Shown here piece after piece: positions 34,764-46,100 of a stretch of 64,000 bases of DNA. Made by a program: the position numbers and the translations under genes. The notes beneath the pieces are model-generated. The model had not been told where the DNA came from. It saw only the letters and a list, made by a program, of their open reading frames with translations, and searched no databases. The stretch comes from Cryptomeria japonica (taxonomy: Eukaryota > Streptophyta > Pinopsida > Cupressales > Cupressaceae). The stretch spans positions 150,969,744 through 151,033,743 of the forward strand of contig NC_081407.1 of assembly GCF_030272615.1 (NCBI RefSeq), given 5' to 3'. The stretch's first letter is position 1. Every line of letters begins with the position of its first letter.

Positions 34764-35346
34764 TTGCTTTTTGGGCCCTCTATTTGAATTTATTTTTGCC
34801 CTAAATTTTAAAAAATAACTTTCTAATTACAAAAACACTATTTGAATCACGTACACTTTTTAAAGTATTACATAGGCCCTATAGTAATATTTAAGTCACC
34901 CTTTTGAAAATAAAAAGGTTGGCCCAATTAGAATTTCTTTCTATTTTCCTTATTTCATTCCTTAGCCTAAGAAATATTTTTATTTAAATGTTGGAGCCAA
35001 CAATAGTTTACTATGAGGTCCATAGTTCAAAAACTGGACAAGCTCAAAATTTTCAACTCGTCAAAACTTTGCAACTTAAAAAACTATGTAAATTTTAAAA
35101 AAAACCACTTTTTTTGTTGTTGCAAATTTCAATTACATAATGCATCAAATGAGTTTAAAAAACCATGAGCAAGTGTTTTCTATTAGATCAGATTCTTGAA
35201 TACACATGGATTACAAAATTGCATAACTACGTGAAGTTGGATGCAATAGTTAGCTACTAACTAACAAGTATTATGAATTTATGAAGATTGCCTTTGAAAA
35301 TAATCATTATAAATTGTATATCTAGGCAAGTAACAAATGACAAGTT

Positions 35347-35575
35347 TTAACAATTTCCTCTTCCCCGTTTTAGTGACAAATTGGGCATAGAGGGTATGGT
35401 CCTCACACTTGGTTGTGGCTCCTTGCTTGGCTTAGAAGACTGTGCCTGTGGCTCCACCCTATTGCTAGATGGCAATGACTCCTTTGCCATATCAATGTCA
35501 TCCAATGACAATCTGATTTCCCTTTCTTTTAGTGCAGCCACATCCTCCATAGCTTGCCCCTTGAAATCACTGTAA
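35347..35575 (-). CDS. Possible terminal exon of an unidentified gene
   Basis: On the minus strand a strong-looking acceptor (ATTTAATTGATTTACAG before TGATTTC) is followed by an open frame to a stop at 35347. The frame reads DFKGQAMEDVAALKEREIRL, SLDDIDMAKESLPSSNR, and ends NLSLKRGRGNC. The first part could form a charged helix and the second part is Ser/Pro-rich. I recognise no family. No upstream exon was found, though another minus-strand open stretch (35633-35842) lies to the right. It may be a captured or transposon-derived exon rather than a host gene. Confidence 0.25.
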
Positions 35576-36300
35576 ATCAATTAAATATTAATCAATTCAC
35601 ACATGCTGTTATGTTAAGTTAGTTTTATTCTTCTAGCATTGATAAAGTAGTTGACAACTTGTTCTTTGTGTCGAGCATGACCAAAGGCCTAAATGCCAAG
35701 GGATCACAAGGGGATTGGTTATAGTAGCTCCTTTGCCATAGCCGAAGGTTGGTAAGAGGAAAATTGCGTTTGTATGACACGTGTTTTGGTGTGTTTGTAC
35801 AATAAGAATGCTTGCTTGCTGTTGTGTGTGATGGAAGGGCAAATAGAGGTTTTATCAAAATCACATCCAACCTGTTTCTAACTTGTGACTTTACCTTGCA
35901 CTGAGTTTTTTTCAGACTCTGAGATAACTCATGGCAAGGAAAAACTTGGGAGTACTTGGTGACTCTCCAAGTCTACGAACCATGACTATGACAATTAGAG
36001 CTGCTTCAAGGTCTCTAAAGATTTCAATATATCATGATGGCTCCAAATATATAGATATTTGTTATTATTTTTTTAGAGGCAAAGTTAAGATTGGGGCAGC
36101 ATGCAATATTCACTTTTTTTTGGGTTTGTTTTTGTTGTCAATGGGTTTGATATGAAGTTTTTGATGGTAGAGCCACAAGGCATAAATAGCTAATGCAATA
36201 GAGAATACTTGCAATAATATTCAATGAAAATAACACTCAAAGCTAAATATTTGAAAATAACAAATTGAAAAATCAGAATGCACAATTAACATATGATATG

Positions 36301-37960
36301 ATGGGAGATCCAGATTCATTTGATGAAGAGACTGAGAGCATAAGCATGAGTGATAATGCAGCCTAAATATCTCAACCTAAAGGTTCCAAGAGGAAGGAAA
36401 GTCACAAAGGAGGATCAAGATAAAAGAGACAAAGGACAAGTTCAAGTCATCCTTTCACCAGCACCTCATTTATACAAGAGGTCACAATGAACTGAGCATC
36501 TATCAATGCAGCTCAATCACTCAAGAGAGGCGGAGGTCAGGGTATGAATGAGTCCTTGGAATCTACTATATAAGACAATCGAGGTGAAAGAGCGGATAAG
36601 GAGAAGCAACCTCAAACACGAGATCCTCCAGCAGCATGAGCAAGTTGTAGACAACACAGGTGCAGGGGATGAATATGTTGAGATCATGGATGAAGATGAC
36701 AATGAAGAAAGAATCTCTCCACCCCGGGAAGATCAACAATCCAAGGAATTGGAGGTAGAGAAAGAACAATCCACTATCCTAGCATGGCTTAGAGAAATAG
36801 TGACTAGGGAAGTGATAGTAGCAGAAAAAGACACGATAGATGACTTTGATAACTTCTTAGAGAGAATTGGTGAGACGCCTAAGAAGAAGAAAGCTACTAA
36901 GCTCTCCAAGATCACAAGAGATAATACAGGGTCCTAGACTATACAAATAGCTATTCCAAGAGTGGACAAGCTAGAAGATCAGATCATTGTTGAAGACTAT
37001 GACTTAACAACTATTGATCTAGGTCCTGCTACTGCTGAACAAGAGATGGAAGAGCTGAATGATTCAGTGAAGATAGTCTAGGATAGATTGAAGCTTGTGC
37101 GAGAAGATAAGAGGAGGCTGGAAAAAGAATTGAATGTCTCAAGGGACTATGTCTAGCAGCTCAGGAATTTGATAAGACAAGCTGACTTTTTGTGTATTCC
37201 TCGATCTTTGCTTCCACCTGATTCAATTGAGGGCTTGGAGGAAATGAGGAATACCTCTCACGTGGTGAAGAGTTGGATTGATAATGCCGTCACCAAGGAA
37301 AATGTGTTTGTGGGAGAGTTTGCACACATATTTGAGAGAGTTTCGGCTATCTTTGACAGGATCTAGGCGCTCACTACTTCCTATGATGTCTTTATCCACA
37401 CAAAGGGGTTAACCATTTTGAGGTTGCAGGTATCAATGGATAATCCCCAAACAAACTTTGGTGAATGCTGGAGTGGTGAAGGATGGACAAATGTTTGACT
37501 TCTATAGATGGTATTGCACTCTTAGGATGAGGAGAGACATGCTTGAAGGTATCAACAATGGTTGCACCCGACTTGAGGAGATGATCAAGGTGATAAATGA
37601 TAGAATTGTAGCAGTAACTTAAACAATACTTGGAAAAGAAATGAAGTAAGAGGTAGACGTAGCTATTGATGGAATGATAGAAAGAGTATCTTCTTCAGGA
37701 CAGTTGGGTCACTTTCGAAGAAGCAACTGGAGGATTTTCAATCATTCGTGACACTTGTGAGCAATATTTGAAACTTGGGGCCTGAGTGGGAGAAGATTAT
37801 CAGTTCATCCTTAGCCGAGTTAGCTTACATGGAGAACCAATTGAAGATCATGCCAAGTGTCCCAATGGATGAACTTGACAACATTATGTCCCAATTCATT
37901 GAATTTGCTTGCAAAGAAAGAGATAAGGGGAACAAACTTCTAGATGATAGTTTGTTATGA
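36301..37960 (+). pseudogene. Decayed long ORF of unknown family, probably from an LTR element
   Basis: The ORF starts MGDPDSFDEETESISMSDN at 36301 in frame 1 and shifts near 36,560 to frame 2. Frame 2 continues to 37960 with TAG stops at 36935 and further TAGs near 37,080, 37,154 and 37,364, and a rough patch at about 37,400-37,770. The product is highly charged (EYVEIMDEDDNEERISPPRE, later KLVREDKRRLEKELNVSRDY), with coiled-coil character, then LLPPDSIEGLEEMRNTSHVV and FVGEFAHIFERVSAIFDRI. I know no family for it. It runs to within a few bases of LTR-like DNA (about 37,953), so it may be an accessory ORF next to a 3' LTR, as the antisense gene is in the Tat element. Not a safe host gene. 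Confidence 0.4.
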
Positions 37961-38985
37961 TCTTGTGGCATAGAATTTTATCATTGGAGGATTCATCCTC
38001 ATAGTTTGTGCCAAGAAAATTGTTACTTTCTCATTGGCTGATATTTGAGGAAATGCAATAATTAGGTATTTTGTTGTAACAAACCCTAATTAGGGTTTAG
38101 GTGGCACAATCTTGGCCCTTGGTATTAGATTGATCTTGACCATTCTTCTGCATTGAGAGCTCTATATAAGCTCAACTAATTTCCTTTGTAACTAATGAGA
38201 GATTTTGAAGAATTGTTGCTTTGATGTTGCTAGAGATAATAAAATCATTAAGTGTTGGTGACTTTTGGAGTATTTGCATGTTTCTTCATCCTTTCAAAGA
38301 TAGAATAGATTAGCTTCAAATATTTTAGATGAATGAAAGATCGTTGTGTGTGATTTATGGTGAAATTCGCATGTTCATACTACTGGTATTTGATGATTGT
38401 TAAATACTTTGCATAGTTGACTAAACTCTTTACATAAGCTTAACTTCGATTGCTACTCACCCATAGATATGCATCACATTGATGGTGTCTATGTTGTTGG
38501 TGGTAATTTGAACATCATTTGCTTACCTTAGAAGATTGCACTAGCTTTGTGGAGTTGTTCTTTGCATGTTAAAGCAAAGCCTAGTAGAATCTCACTAAGT
38601 CATTCACTATACTTTGCATTCCTAGGTTTAGTGTAGCATCCCTCAAACCTTTAATCCTTTTGCACCTTTTTATCAAACACTCATTAGTAGTAGTAATCAA
38701 AGAGTCTCATTGCATATCATTCGAAAGTATAAATCAGATTCATAGGGCGTCCTTTTGCCTTGAAAGATTATCTCCTAGAACAACTACGTAAGTCCCCTTG
38801 GATTACCAGCAATTACATTAACCATTGAGACTATCCACACGCCAAGACCTGACAGTATAAACCTTTGAGTCATCTCAAGTGATCCTTTCATTCAGCATTT
38901 GAGAAGATTTTTTTCAAGAGAGGATAGAGTATTCAATACTTTATTCTGTGTTCAAGGTGTCATAAAACGCACATCAACGCACAGG
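37953..38985 (+). repeat. LTR-like block with TATA box
   Basis: Follows the decayed ORF directly, opening TGTTATGATCTTGTGG. It has AAACCCTAATTAGGG and CTATATAAGCTC about 100 bases apart, a pattern also found in reverse at about 55,900-56,000. It ends near ACATCAACGCACA. No second copy in the window proves the ends. Confidence 0.45.
38163..38170 (+). promoter_or_regulatory. TATA box in the LTR-like block
   Basis: GAGCTCTATATAAGCTC about 200 bases into the block; typical of plant LTR promoters. Confidence 0.4.
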
Positions 38986-39080
38986 TTGTAGACATTTTGA
39001 CAAAGCCCTTGTCAAATGAAGGTTTGAGATTTTTAAAGTTAAGCTGGGTTGTGGAGAAAAAGTTCCCTGCAAAGAGGGAG
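38986..39080 (+). pseudogene. Orphan copia RNase H tail with polypurine tract
   Basis: The translation VVDILTKPLSNEGLRFLKLS matches the end of copia pol (compare ADIFTKPLAKLKVEYFRGKL at about 46,692-46,751). AAAGAGGGAG at 39071-39080 is a polypurine tract in the expected place, so LTR DNA probably begins at about 39,081. The rest of this copia is missing. Confidence 0.65.
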
Positions 39081-40225
39081 TTCTATTTTTAGGTTGCTTA
39101 GATTCTGCTCTTTTCTAGCTGATGCAACGGCAATGAGTCTTAAAGCTAGTTGCTGAAAGCCTGAAACATCTTCCATTTATCAAATAAAACTGGTATAGTG
39201 GATGGACACTTTTATTTGGTATGACCTTTCCTAAATTTAAAATTTATATCTAATGTCAGCTCTCCTAAATTTAGTAAATTATATTAGTGTTGGGTTTCTT
39301 AAATTTAAGCATAGGTGTGTAGTCAACACTTTATTTTTAGTTTGTTTTATCTCTGTTCTAGTATTTTCAATCTTGGGTGGAAGAGTAGCGAGCTTTACTA
39401 TTTTTAGAGAGATTATAAGTGGTGGAAAACATGTTAAGACTTGCTTTAATAAGCTCGAGTTCTACATTTGTATGCCCAATTCAACAGGTCCATTTAATGA
39501 TCTGGGCCCTTACTTTTGTAACACAAGAAAATTTAGAATAGAAGAATATTCAAGGAAGTAAGATTATTCTAAGTTCAATTTATTCATTGGTTTCGTACCT
39601 TTGGCAGATTCGTTTTGCAGGTTAACATAATTAGAAGCAGTTTTGGTTGATACTTCAGTTTGCTGATTAAGTTGTTTTCTGAGTATAGCATTTGCTTACC
39701 ATCGACTGAATTTTAACAGACAATGGCAAAAAATTAAAACACCCTATCTTAGAATAACATTTTCCCAAACGTAAGTTTCAAATAATTTTACTTCCATAAA
39801 CAAACAATTTGTAAGCCTAAAACAAAACTCAAACGAGAAAGCTCCCGAATAAAGCTTTCAAGATCTGCAAATTTAAAACATAAAGTTTGTCCAGCAGTTG
39901 GGTCTGCAAGAGGATTTTGCAGAAAACAGAGCTCTTTCATGTTATGCTACAGCTTGACATTCAGATGTGAAACTGTGAACACTGGTGTTGCTGTGCAGAT
40001 TGTCAATTTTGCCTACTGCTATTCTCACCAGGTTTTTCATGTCTGAAATTTGGACGGAATCATTTGTAGAATAGAACAGTGAACAGGGAGTTGAACGGAG
40101 AGGACCAATGGCATGGAGGAATAATGAAAGTGGAGTTCTGGGGATGGAGATCTGTAGTAATGAGGGCAGAGAGAAATAATAGCAAACCAAAAACAAGTTT
40201 AGTGCAAATGAAATTTAGATCCTGA
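39081..40225. other. No gene recognised; LTR and leader remnants
   Basis: The left side should be LTR DNA of the copia tail at 38986-39080. The right side is leader-like DNA beside the minus-strand primer site at 40226. Open frames at 39253-39561 (+) and 39942-40196 (-) have no similarity I know. Confidence 0.35.
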
Positions 40226-40237
40226 GCTCTGATACCA
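40226..40237 (-). other. Primer-binding site (tRNA-iMet) of a minus-strand copia remnant
   Basis: GCTCTGATACCA is the reverse complement of TGGTATCAGAGC. LTR-like DNA starting TGTTACTTAGGAATTGG adjoins at 40239. The coding part to the left is lost. Confidence 0.6.
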
Positions 40238-40238
40238 A

Positions 40239-41499
40239 TGTTACTTAGGAATTGGACTGAAAAATGAATTGGAATATTGTATTAAGGCAAATCTAATATT
40301 GTATATATTCAATGTTTACATAGAAATATTTAACAATCACCAAATGACTTTTCAATTCATCTTCTAAGATGAATGTCATGGTCTCATCTACAACTGAATA
40401 ATAAAAAATAATTATTACATTTCTTTATTATAGCACCAAGGATTATATACGATATTATTTTACAAACTACAATATAAAATAAATGTAAATGAAACAAAAA
40501 TTATTATCTGATGAGGGTTAAATTTTTGAGGCCTTAATTTTTCATCCCTCATAGAAAGATCGTTCCTAATGTTCAAGAAAAGAGATGGATAATTTTTTCT
40601 TATTGTTGAAAGCCTAATCTCATCTTAGTTTATCTGTTCAAAAGTCAAAAAGTTCTGTAAACAAGTAGACTCTCTGATCAACCATGAGAAAAGAACAAAT
40701 ACAATGAATTAGAAACAAGACAATCTCTCTCAAATTTACACATCAAGAGAACAAGAGAAATCATAAAAGGACAAATACAAAACAATTGTGAAGTCATAAC
40801 TGCATGCAAGAAATAGAAATTTAAGTGTTTTTTCTTTCCAAATAAGCGGGATAAACTCAATATAGAATTCAAAACACAAGATACAAATGAATTTGGCATA
40901 GAACTTGACAACTCATCTATAACTAAGACTTTCTAAATAAGAGATTTTTGAATTTCTTCACTTGAAAGCAACTAATACTTATTAACGTGGGATAGTTGAT
41001 TTTCTCATTGGTTTACAATTTATTGATTTTCAATTGCTGTATGATTCATTAGCTTCTTTTTTTTTTTTACAGCCTTTGACTTTGTAATGTTGAAGGAGAT
41101 ATCTACATGGTTGAAGATGTGGTAGGTACAAGTGAAGTTGATTGTACAATGAAGCAACTCTAATCCAGCCATAGGGTTGAGCAGGGGTTCATTGTAGATG
41201 GTTGCAAATTTAAGCAAAGCTATATAGTTGAGTGTCTAGAGGAGCCTACCTCTATAGACCATACATTGCCACCCATTGATAGTGCAAAATTATGTAGACT
41301 ATGATGTATGGTAGAGTGAAGAAATGATTGTATGGTGGTGGCTTTTGTGGGCCATATGGTTGAAGGATGCAAGGACTTTAGTAGGGGATTGCATGTTGGT
41401 AGTTGTTTGGGATAGTGCAATGTCGAGCAAGTTGGTTGCATGGTGTTGAAAAGTGTGCTATAACATGTCAAGCAGAGTGTGTTGTTTGATGGTGGAGGC
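40239..41499. other. Probable LTR remnant and AT-rich DNA, no gene
   Basis: The first few hundred bases are by position the LTR belonging to the primer site at 40226; its right end was not found. Minus-strand open frames at 40678-40911 and 41220-41501 have no recognised similarity. Confidence 0.35.
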
Positions 41500-42072
41500 A
41501 AACAAAATTTGTTGGTTAGACATACAAAATGATGAGTTCCTTCATAACATTCATTAGGGCACCATATTTTTATAATGTCTATAAAAAAATTTCTTTGACT
41601 TTAATAAAAACATTCGTACATTGCCTAAAACATGTTGTTGGTACCTTGATTTGAACTTCAATGTTCAATATCAATCATGTTAATTATCTTGGTTTGTTGG
41701 TGATATAATTATTTTGGCTTCAAATCATTTATTGCATCTTTTACACTAGTTTTGTCAAATTTTCTAGCTTTATTGAACCATTATCAATTATTTCTTGACT
41801 TTGAAATGGTCCTACTAAAGTACCTTGAGCTTGCTTGCTTTAATTTATCTTTGTCCATTGTACTTAGTACTAAAGCGGTGTGTTTAAAATCCAGATAAAG
41901 TGTTTGTAGTGCCAACTTTTCCTCCTCTATTCCATTACTTAATTGCCCATTGTGCCATAATTCTTGGTTCATCTAATTGATTGAGCTTTATAAGTCATTG
42001 TTTTAAGCTCTCATCATTCCATTGGTGCTTTGACTTCTTGACCTTACATTGGAAAGGTGTATGATTGTTGAT
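41500..42072 (-). pseudogene. INT: Ty3/gypsy integrase C-terminal part, cut off by a copia insertion
   Basis: On the minus strand from 42072 the reading is INNHTPF, then KLNQLDEPRIMAQWAI and KLKVL-DHFKVKK, typical of the end of a Ty3 integrase (the TGHTPF region followed by the helix and the C-terminal core). Stops are frequent. The preceding part of the same integrase is on the other side of the copia element, at 48014 and beyond: the reading there ends TTYKV. Joined across the duplication TTGAT/ATCAA the two halves are in frame. Confidence 0.7.
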
Positions 42073-42152
42073 TGTTAAGGATGTAGCCTCATTCGGATTG
42101 AAGCAAGCAATATATTATGAGTAAAATAATACATATATATATGTTTGAATGG

Positions 42153-42197
<45 letters not shown>

Positions 42198-42387
42198 ATT
42201 TCAAGTAAAATCATATACATATTGAATGAAAATAACATTAACATATTATCATTGTATTATCCGACGACTTTCAAGTCATGTTCGATATTACTACTACCGA
42301 ATTGTTATTGTTAAGCACGATAGATGATTCGACACATAACTAATGATGGTTGACAGTATTTGGTGAAGTGCTATGGATACATAGGGT

Positions 42388-42425
42388 CATGACCCTACGT
42401 GGCATAAAGCCACGTAGGGGTCATG
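42388..42425 (+). promoter_or_regulatory. Hairpin with ACGTGGC core in the copia LTR
   Basis: CATGACCCTACGTGGC, loop ATAAA, GCCACGTAGGGGTCATG: 16 paired bases with one G bulge. The arms carry ACGTGGC, a G-box/ABRE-like core bound by plant bZIP factors. Function as an enhancer is inferred. Confidence 0.5.
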
Positions 42426-42447
42426 CCTCTACGTAGACATAACCCTT

Positions 42448-42478
42448 CACCGATATATATATGTCGATGATATCGGTG
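42448..42478 (+). promoter_or_regulatory. Inverted repeat around a TATA-like stretch in the copia LTR
   Basis: CACCGATAT and ATATCGGTG are exact 9-base inverted arms; ATATATGTCGATG lies between them. The TATATATA across the left arm and loop may be the LTR TATA box. The arms are also present in the 3' LTR (about 47,692-47,722). Confidence 0.45.
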
Positions 42479-42768
42479 CTTGCTGATAATGAAATCAATA
42501 ACCGTGGCAATTACATTATACAACAAGCAGTCGATAAGTAATATATTCATTAGTTATTATTTGTCAGAATCTAATACATATCAACAATCACTTTGAAAAT
42601 CTATTCTTACCATATAGCATTATTCTTATTGTATTCTCAAATCAAATCTGAGATTATCCTTACGAAAGAATATCTGAAGACTGTGATAAAATCTGGAAGT
42701 AAATATCAGATATACATTGAAATAAAAGACTATTGTTTTTCTCTATCACTGATCTATATTCCTTAACA

Positions 42769-42780
42769 TGGTATCAGAGC
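42769..42780 (+). other. Primer-binding site (tRNA-iMet) of the copia element
   Basis: TGGTATCAGAGC directly follows the 5' LTR end. Confidence 0.95.
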
Positions 42781-42865
42781 CAAGTTGGTAGAGAAATAAA
42801 TAAAAGATAGTGACATTTATTAATTAAAATTCAGAGTTGCACTCTGAATCAAAGGAAGAACAATC

Positions 42866-43717
42866 ATGGTGAACAGTGTTAGAGTGGAGGATAGACTCGA
42901 AGGCGCATCCAACTTTGTCTCATGGAAAATTCGAATAATAGCAATTCTTCAAGAACTTGAATTGGATGCATATATAGAAGAAGACACAAAGATGCCCGAA
43001 GACGAACCAGAAAAAACAACCTGGAAAAGACACAACAACAAGGCTAAGAAAATAATAATTGATGTTGTTAAAGATCACATTCTGCTAACCATATCAAAAC
43101 TAACTACAACTTATGATATGTTCAAGACCATCCAAAATACATATAAAATAAATAATGCAAGCAGATTGCTTGCTTTAAAACAACAATTAATGCATATCAA
43201 CATGAACAAAGGAGAAACAATCACATCCTATTTCATGAGGATTTCAGAGTTGAAAGACCAATTGTCAACTATTGGAAATAATGTAGATGATATGGAGCTA
43301 TCTCTAATAGCACTTAAGGGATTACCATCCAGTTGGGAATCCTTTGTTCAAGGCATTAGTGCTCGACCTACACTACCGAAATTCGATCAACTCAAGAACG
43401 ATTGTACTCAAGAAGAATCTCGACTAATTACAAGAGGGATGGGTCCAAACAAAGAGGGAGAAATTCAAGCACTACATGCTAACACAAGCAACAAAGGGTA
43501 GAAAAAGAAGTTCAAACGGAAGAGAGGAAATAACAATCAAAACTACAAAAACAAAGACTTCTCCAAGATTCACTGCTACAGGTGTGATAAATTTGGACAC
43601 ACTCACAGGTTCTGCCCGGAAAGAAAGAAAGCCCAAGCAACCATAGCTGAAGTCAAGGAAGTAGAGAATCTTCTATTCTTCTTAGCCTTATCAAGCGAGC
43701 TAAATTCAAACAAAAAT
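42866..43717 (+). pseudogene. gag: Copia gag, one stop
   Basis: Gag builds the particle. It starts at ATG 42866 (MVNSVRVEDRLEGASNFVSW), the usual copia gag opening with a short stretch before a conserved Trp. The middle carries LKQQLMHINMNKGETITSYF and LKGLPSSWESFVQGI, landmarks of the copia gag core. A TAG at 43499 interrupts the frame. It then goes on in frame 2 with a basic stretch and a CCHC zinc knuckle CYRCDKFGHTHRFC at 43574-43615, and runs into protease. Only the TAG breaks it. Confidence 0.9.
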
Positions 43718-45139
43718 ATGTGGATAATCGATAGCGGAGCATCACGACACATAACTGGATTTAGAGATCAATTCAAAACCTTTGAAGGGCACTCAACTGA
43801 AGAAGTTACAATTGGAGACAATTCTACCTGTCCAATGAAAGGAATTGGGACTTGCTCAATTCAATTAATAACAAGAGTTACATTACAATTGAAAGATGTT
43901 CTTTTTGTATCGGGTAATTTGGTCTCTATTTCAGGACTAGCTGATCAAGGATATCACGTCACCTTCCATGAAGATAAGGTTTTACTCTGGCCTAAAAATT
44001 CTAACATAACGAATGCTATTCCTATAGGTTCTAGAGATGGTAGTTTATATAAACTATGTAATGCTCAAAAACATGCACTAAATCATGAAGTATCAAATTC
44101 TAATGAAATTTGGCATAGAAGATTAGGACATCTTCGGTTTAGTGCTCTACCTTCTATAGGAAAGATCACCACAGGATTACCTAATCTAAAATCTGATCAT
44201 GTTGGAACTTGCAAAGGATGTGCTCTAGGGAAGAACTCAAAAGGGTCCTTTCCTTCAAGTGAACACAAATCAAAAGTTGTACTAGAACTTGTCCACACTG
44301 ATTTGTGTGGTCCAATGTCATTACCATCACTAGGGGGGTTTTTGTATTACGTGATATTTGTTGATGACTACTTTAGGAAAACTTGGATCTATTTCATAAA
44401 ACTTAAAGAATCAAATGAAGTGTTATTGAAATTCAAAGAATTTAAAGCCTTAGTGGAAAATCGAACTAGGAAGAAAATAAAGACTCTAAGATCAGATAAT
44501 GGGGGTGAATATATCTCTGAAAATTTTAAAGAATTCTGCATTTCTGTTGGGATTAAGAGGGAGAGTACAGTACCTTATAATCCTCAACAGAATGAAGTCG
44601 CAGAAAGGAAAAAGAGAACCATCATCGAAGCCGCTAAAGCCATGATGCATGATCAAAATCTACATATCTCATTTTGGTCTGAAGCCTCAAATACAACTGT
44701 GTACATTCAAAACAGATGCCCTCATTCAATCTTAGAGAATATAACACTTGAAGAAGCCTTTACAGGGAATAAACCAGATTTAAGCCATCTAAGAATCTTT
44801 GGTTGTCACGTGTATATTCATGTTCCTAAAGAAAAGAGGACCAAACTAGAACCCTCCGGGAAGAAAGGCATATTTGTTGGCTATAGTGAAACCACTAAAG
44901 GATACAAAGTCTATATTCCAGGATGAAGATCTATTGAAATCAGTAGAGATGTCAAATTTGAAGATGCTGCTTATAAACTCTCTCTAAATGCAGAAGATGA
45001 TCAAATCACATAATCAGATGAAAATCTTACAATTGAGAATCAGAGGGAGAATAGCATAGAAGATCATGAACCTCAATCAAAAAATTTTGAGAATGCTGAA
45101 AATCCTAACAACAAGAAAAAACTACTATGGGCAAGAAAG
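43718..45139 (+). pseudogene. pro-INT: Copia protease and integrase, two stops
   Basis: Protease: MWIIDSGASRHITG with the DSGA active site at 43730-43741. Integrase: HHCC zinc motif (IWHRRLGH...CKGCALGK), then the catalytic Asp at 44300 (HTDLCGP), Asp at 44495 (RSDNGGEY) and Glu at 44603 (VAERKKRT), with 35 residues between the last two. Conserved GCHVYIHVPKEKRTKLEP and KKGIFVGYSETTKGYKVYIP follow. Integrase before RT fixes the copia superfamily. Stops are TGA at 44924 and TAA at 45011; the frame is otherwise unbroken through the linker to RT. Confidence 0.92.
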
Positions 45140-46100
45140 ATGATTGAAGAAAATAATGTGGAACCTGATGAAATCTTTAGAGAGAATAAGAAAACAAGAA
45201 GTCAATCATGCTATGTTGCACTCATGACCGAGCTTACAAAATCTGAACCATCAAATGTTGAAAAGGCTTTAACATGTCAAGCTTGGAAAGATGCAATGAT
45301 TGAGGAATACCAATCTATCTTAAAAAATGATGTCTGGCACATTGTACCTAGACCAAAAGACAAATCAGTTGTCTCTTCAAAGTGGTTATTCAAAATCAAA
45401 TATGCACCAGATGGTAGTATTGAAAAACACAAAGTCAGATTCGTTGCCAGGGGGTTTTCTCAAAAGGCTAGAATTGATTATGAAGAGACATTTGCTCCAG
45501 TTGCCCGATATACTTCTGTAAGAACCATTATTGCCATTGCAGTGTCTAAAGGGTGGAAGATACATCAAATGGACGTAAAGACCGCATTTTTGAATGGTGT
45601 TATTGAGGAAGAAGTATATATAGAACAACTTGAAGGCTTTGCTACACATGGTAGAAACCTCTATGTGTGTAAATTGAAAAAAGCTCTCTACGGCCTTAAG
45701 CAAGCTTCCAAGGCATGGTATGAAAGGATAGATAGTTATCTCGCCAAGGATATTCCAAAAATGATGCAGATCCTAACATATACTTCAACATATCGGATGG
45801 TGACATGTTAATACTTGGTCTCTATGTTGATGACTTGTTGATAACAGGATAAGATCATCTTATTACAAAATGCAAACAAGATCTTGTGGCTGAATTTGAT
45901 ATGAAGGATCTAGGTCTTCTGCACTATTTTCTAGGTCTAGAAGTATGGCAAAAAGAGAATTATATTTTCCTAAATCAAGGAAAATACACCACTGATATCC
46001 TGACAAAATTTGGTATGATGGATTGTAAACCTCTATCCACTCCAATGGAAACAAATCTTCATAAGCTTAAAAGTGAAGTAGTAGATTCAGAACCTACAGA
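45140..46100 (+). pseudogene. RT: Copia reverse transcriptase, one frameshift and one stop
   Basis: Landmarks are QAWKDAMIEEYQSILKNDVW, KWLFKIKYAPDGSIEKHKVR, FVARGFSQKARIDYEETFAP and HQMDVKTAFLNG (catalytic Asp). The active site YVDD is at 45823-45834. The frame moves from 2 to 1 between about 45,743 and 45,750, beside the start of GYSKNDADPN, consistent with a small indel. A TAA at 45850 lies just after LLITG. The thumb continues LHYFLGLEVWQKENYIFLNQ and is intact. Confidence 0.92.

Larger units (their letters stand above)
31864..35340. repeat. Degenerate repeat region without genes
   Basis: No coding similarity. Two broadly similar modules are visible, about 33,100-33,660 and 34,490-34,980. 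Each has a 'TTTTGTCCTT' / 'TTTGG' stretch, then a minus-strand TATA box followed by GGGCCC-like words, then AT-rich DNA. A 191-base tandem duplication sits between them (34072 and 34263). The layout fits LTR-like DNA in minus orientation, but no element ends were found. Confidence 0.4.
42073..42768 (+). repeat. 5' LTR of the copia element
   Basis: 696 bases, TGTTAAGGA...TCCTTAACA. Contains a TA microsatellite (about 42,155-42,193), a 16-bp stem hairpin (42388-42425) and a second hairpin around a TATA-like stretch (42448-42478). Confidence 0.95.

Noticed and set aside
41220-41501. 93-codon minus-strand ORF
   Set aside because: Built from imperfect short repeats (TGGTTG/GTTGCATGG words); no similarity.
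42117-42314. ORF with an Ile-Tyr run
   Set aside because: Product of the TA microsatellite in the copia 5' LTR.
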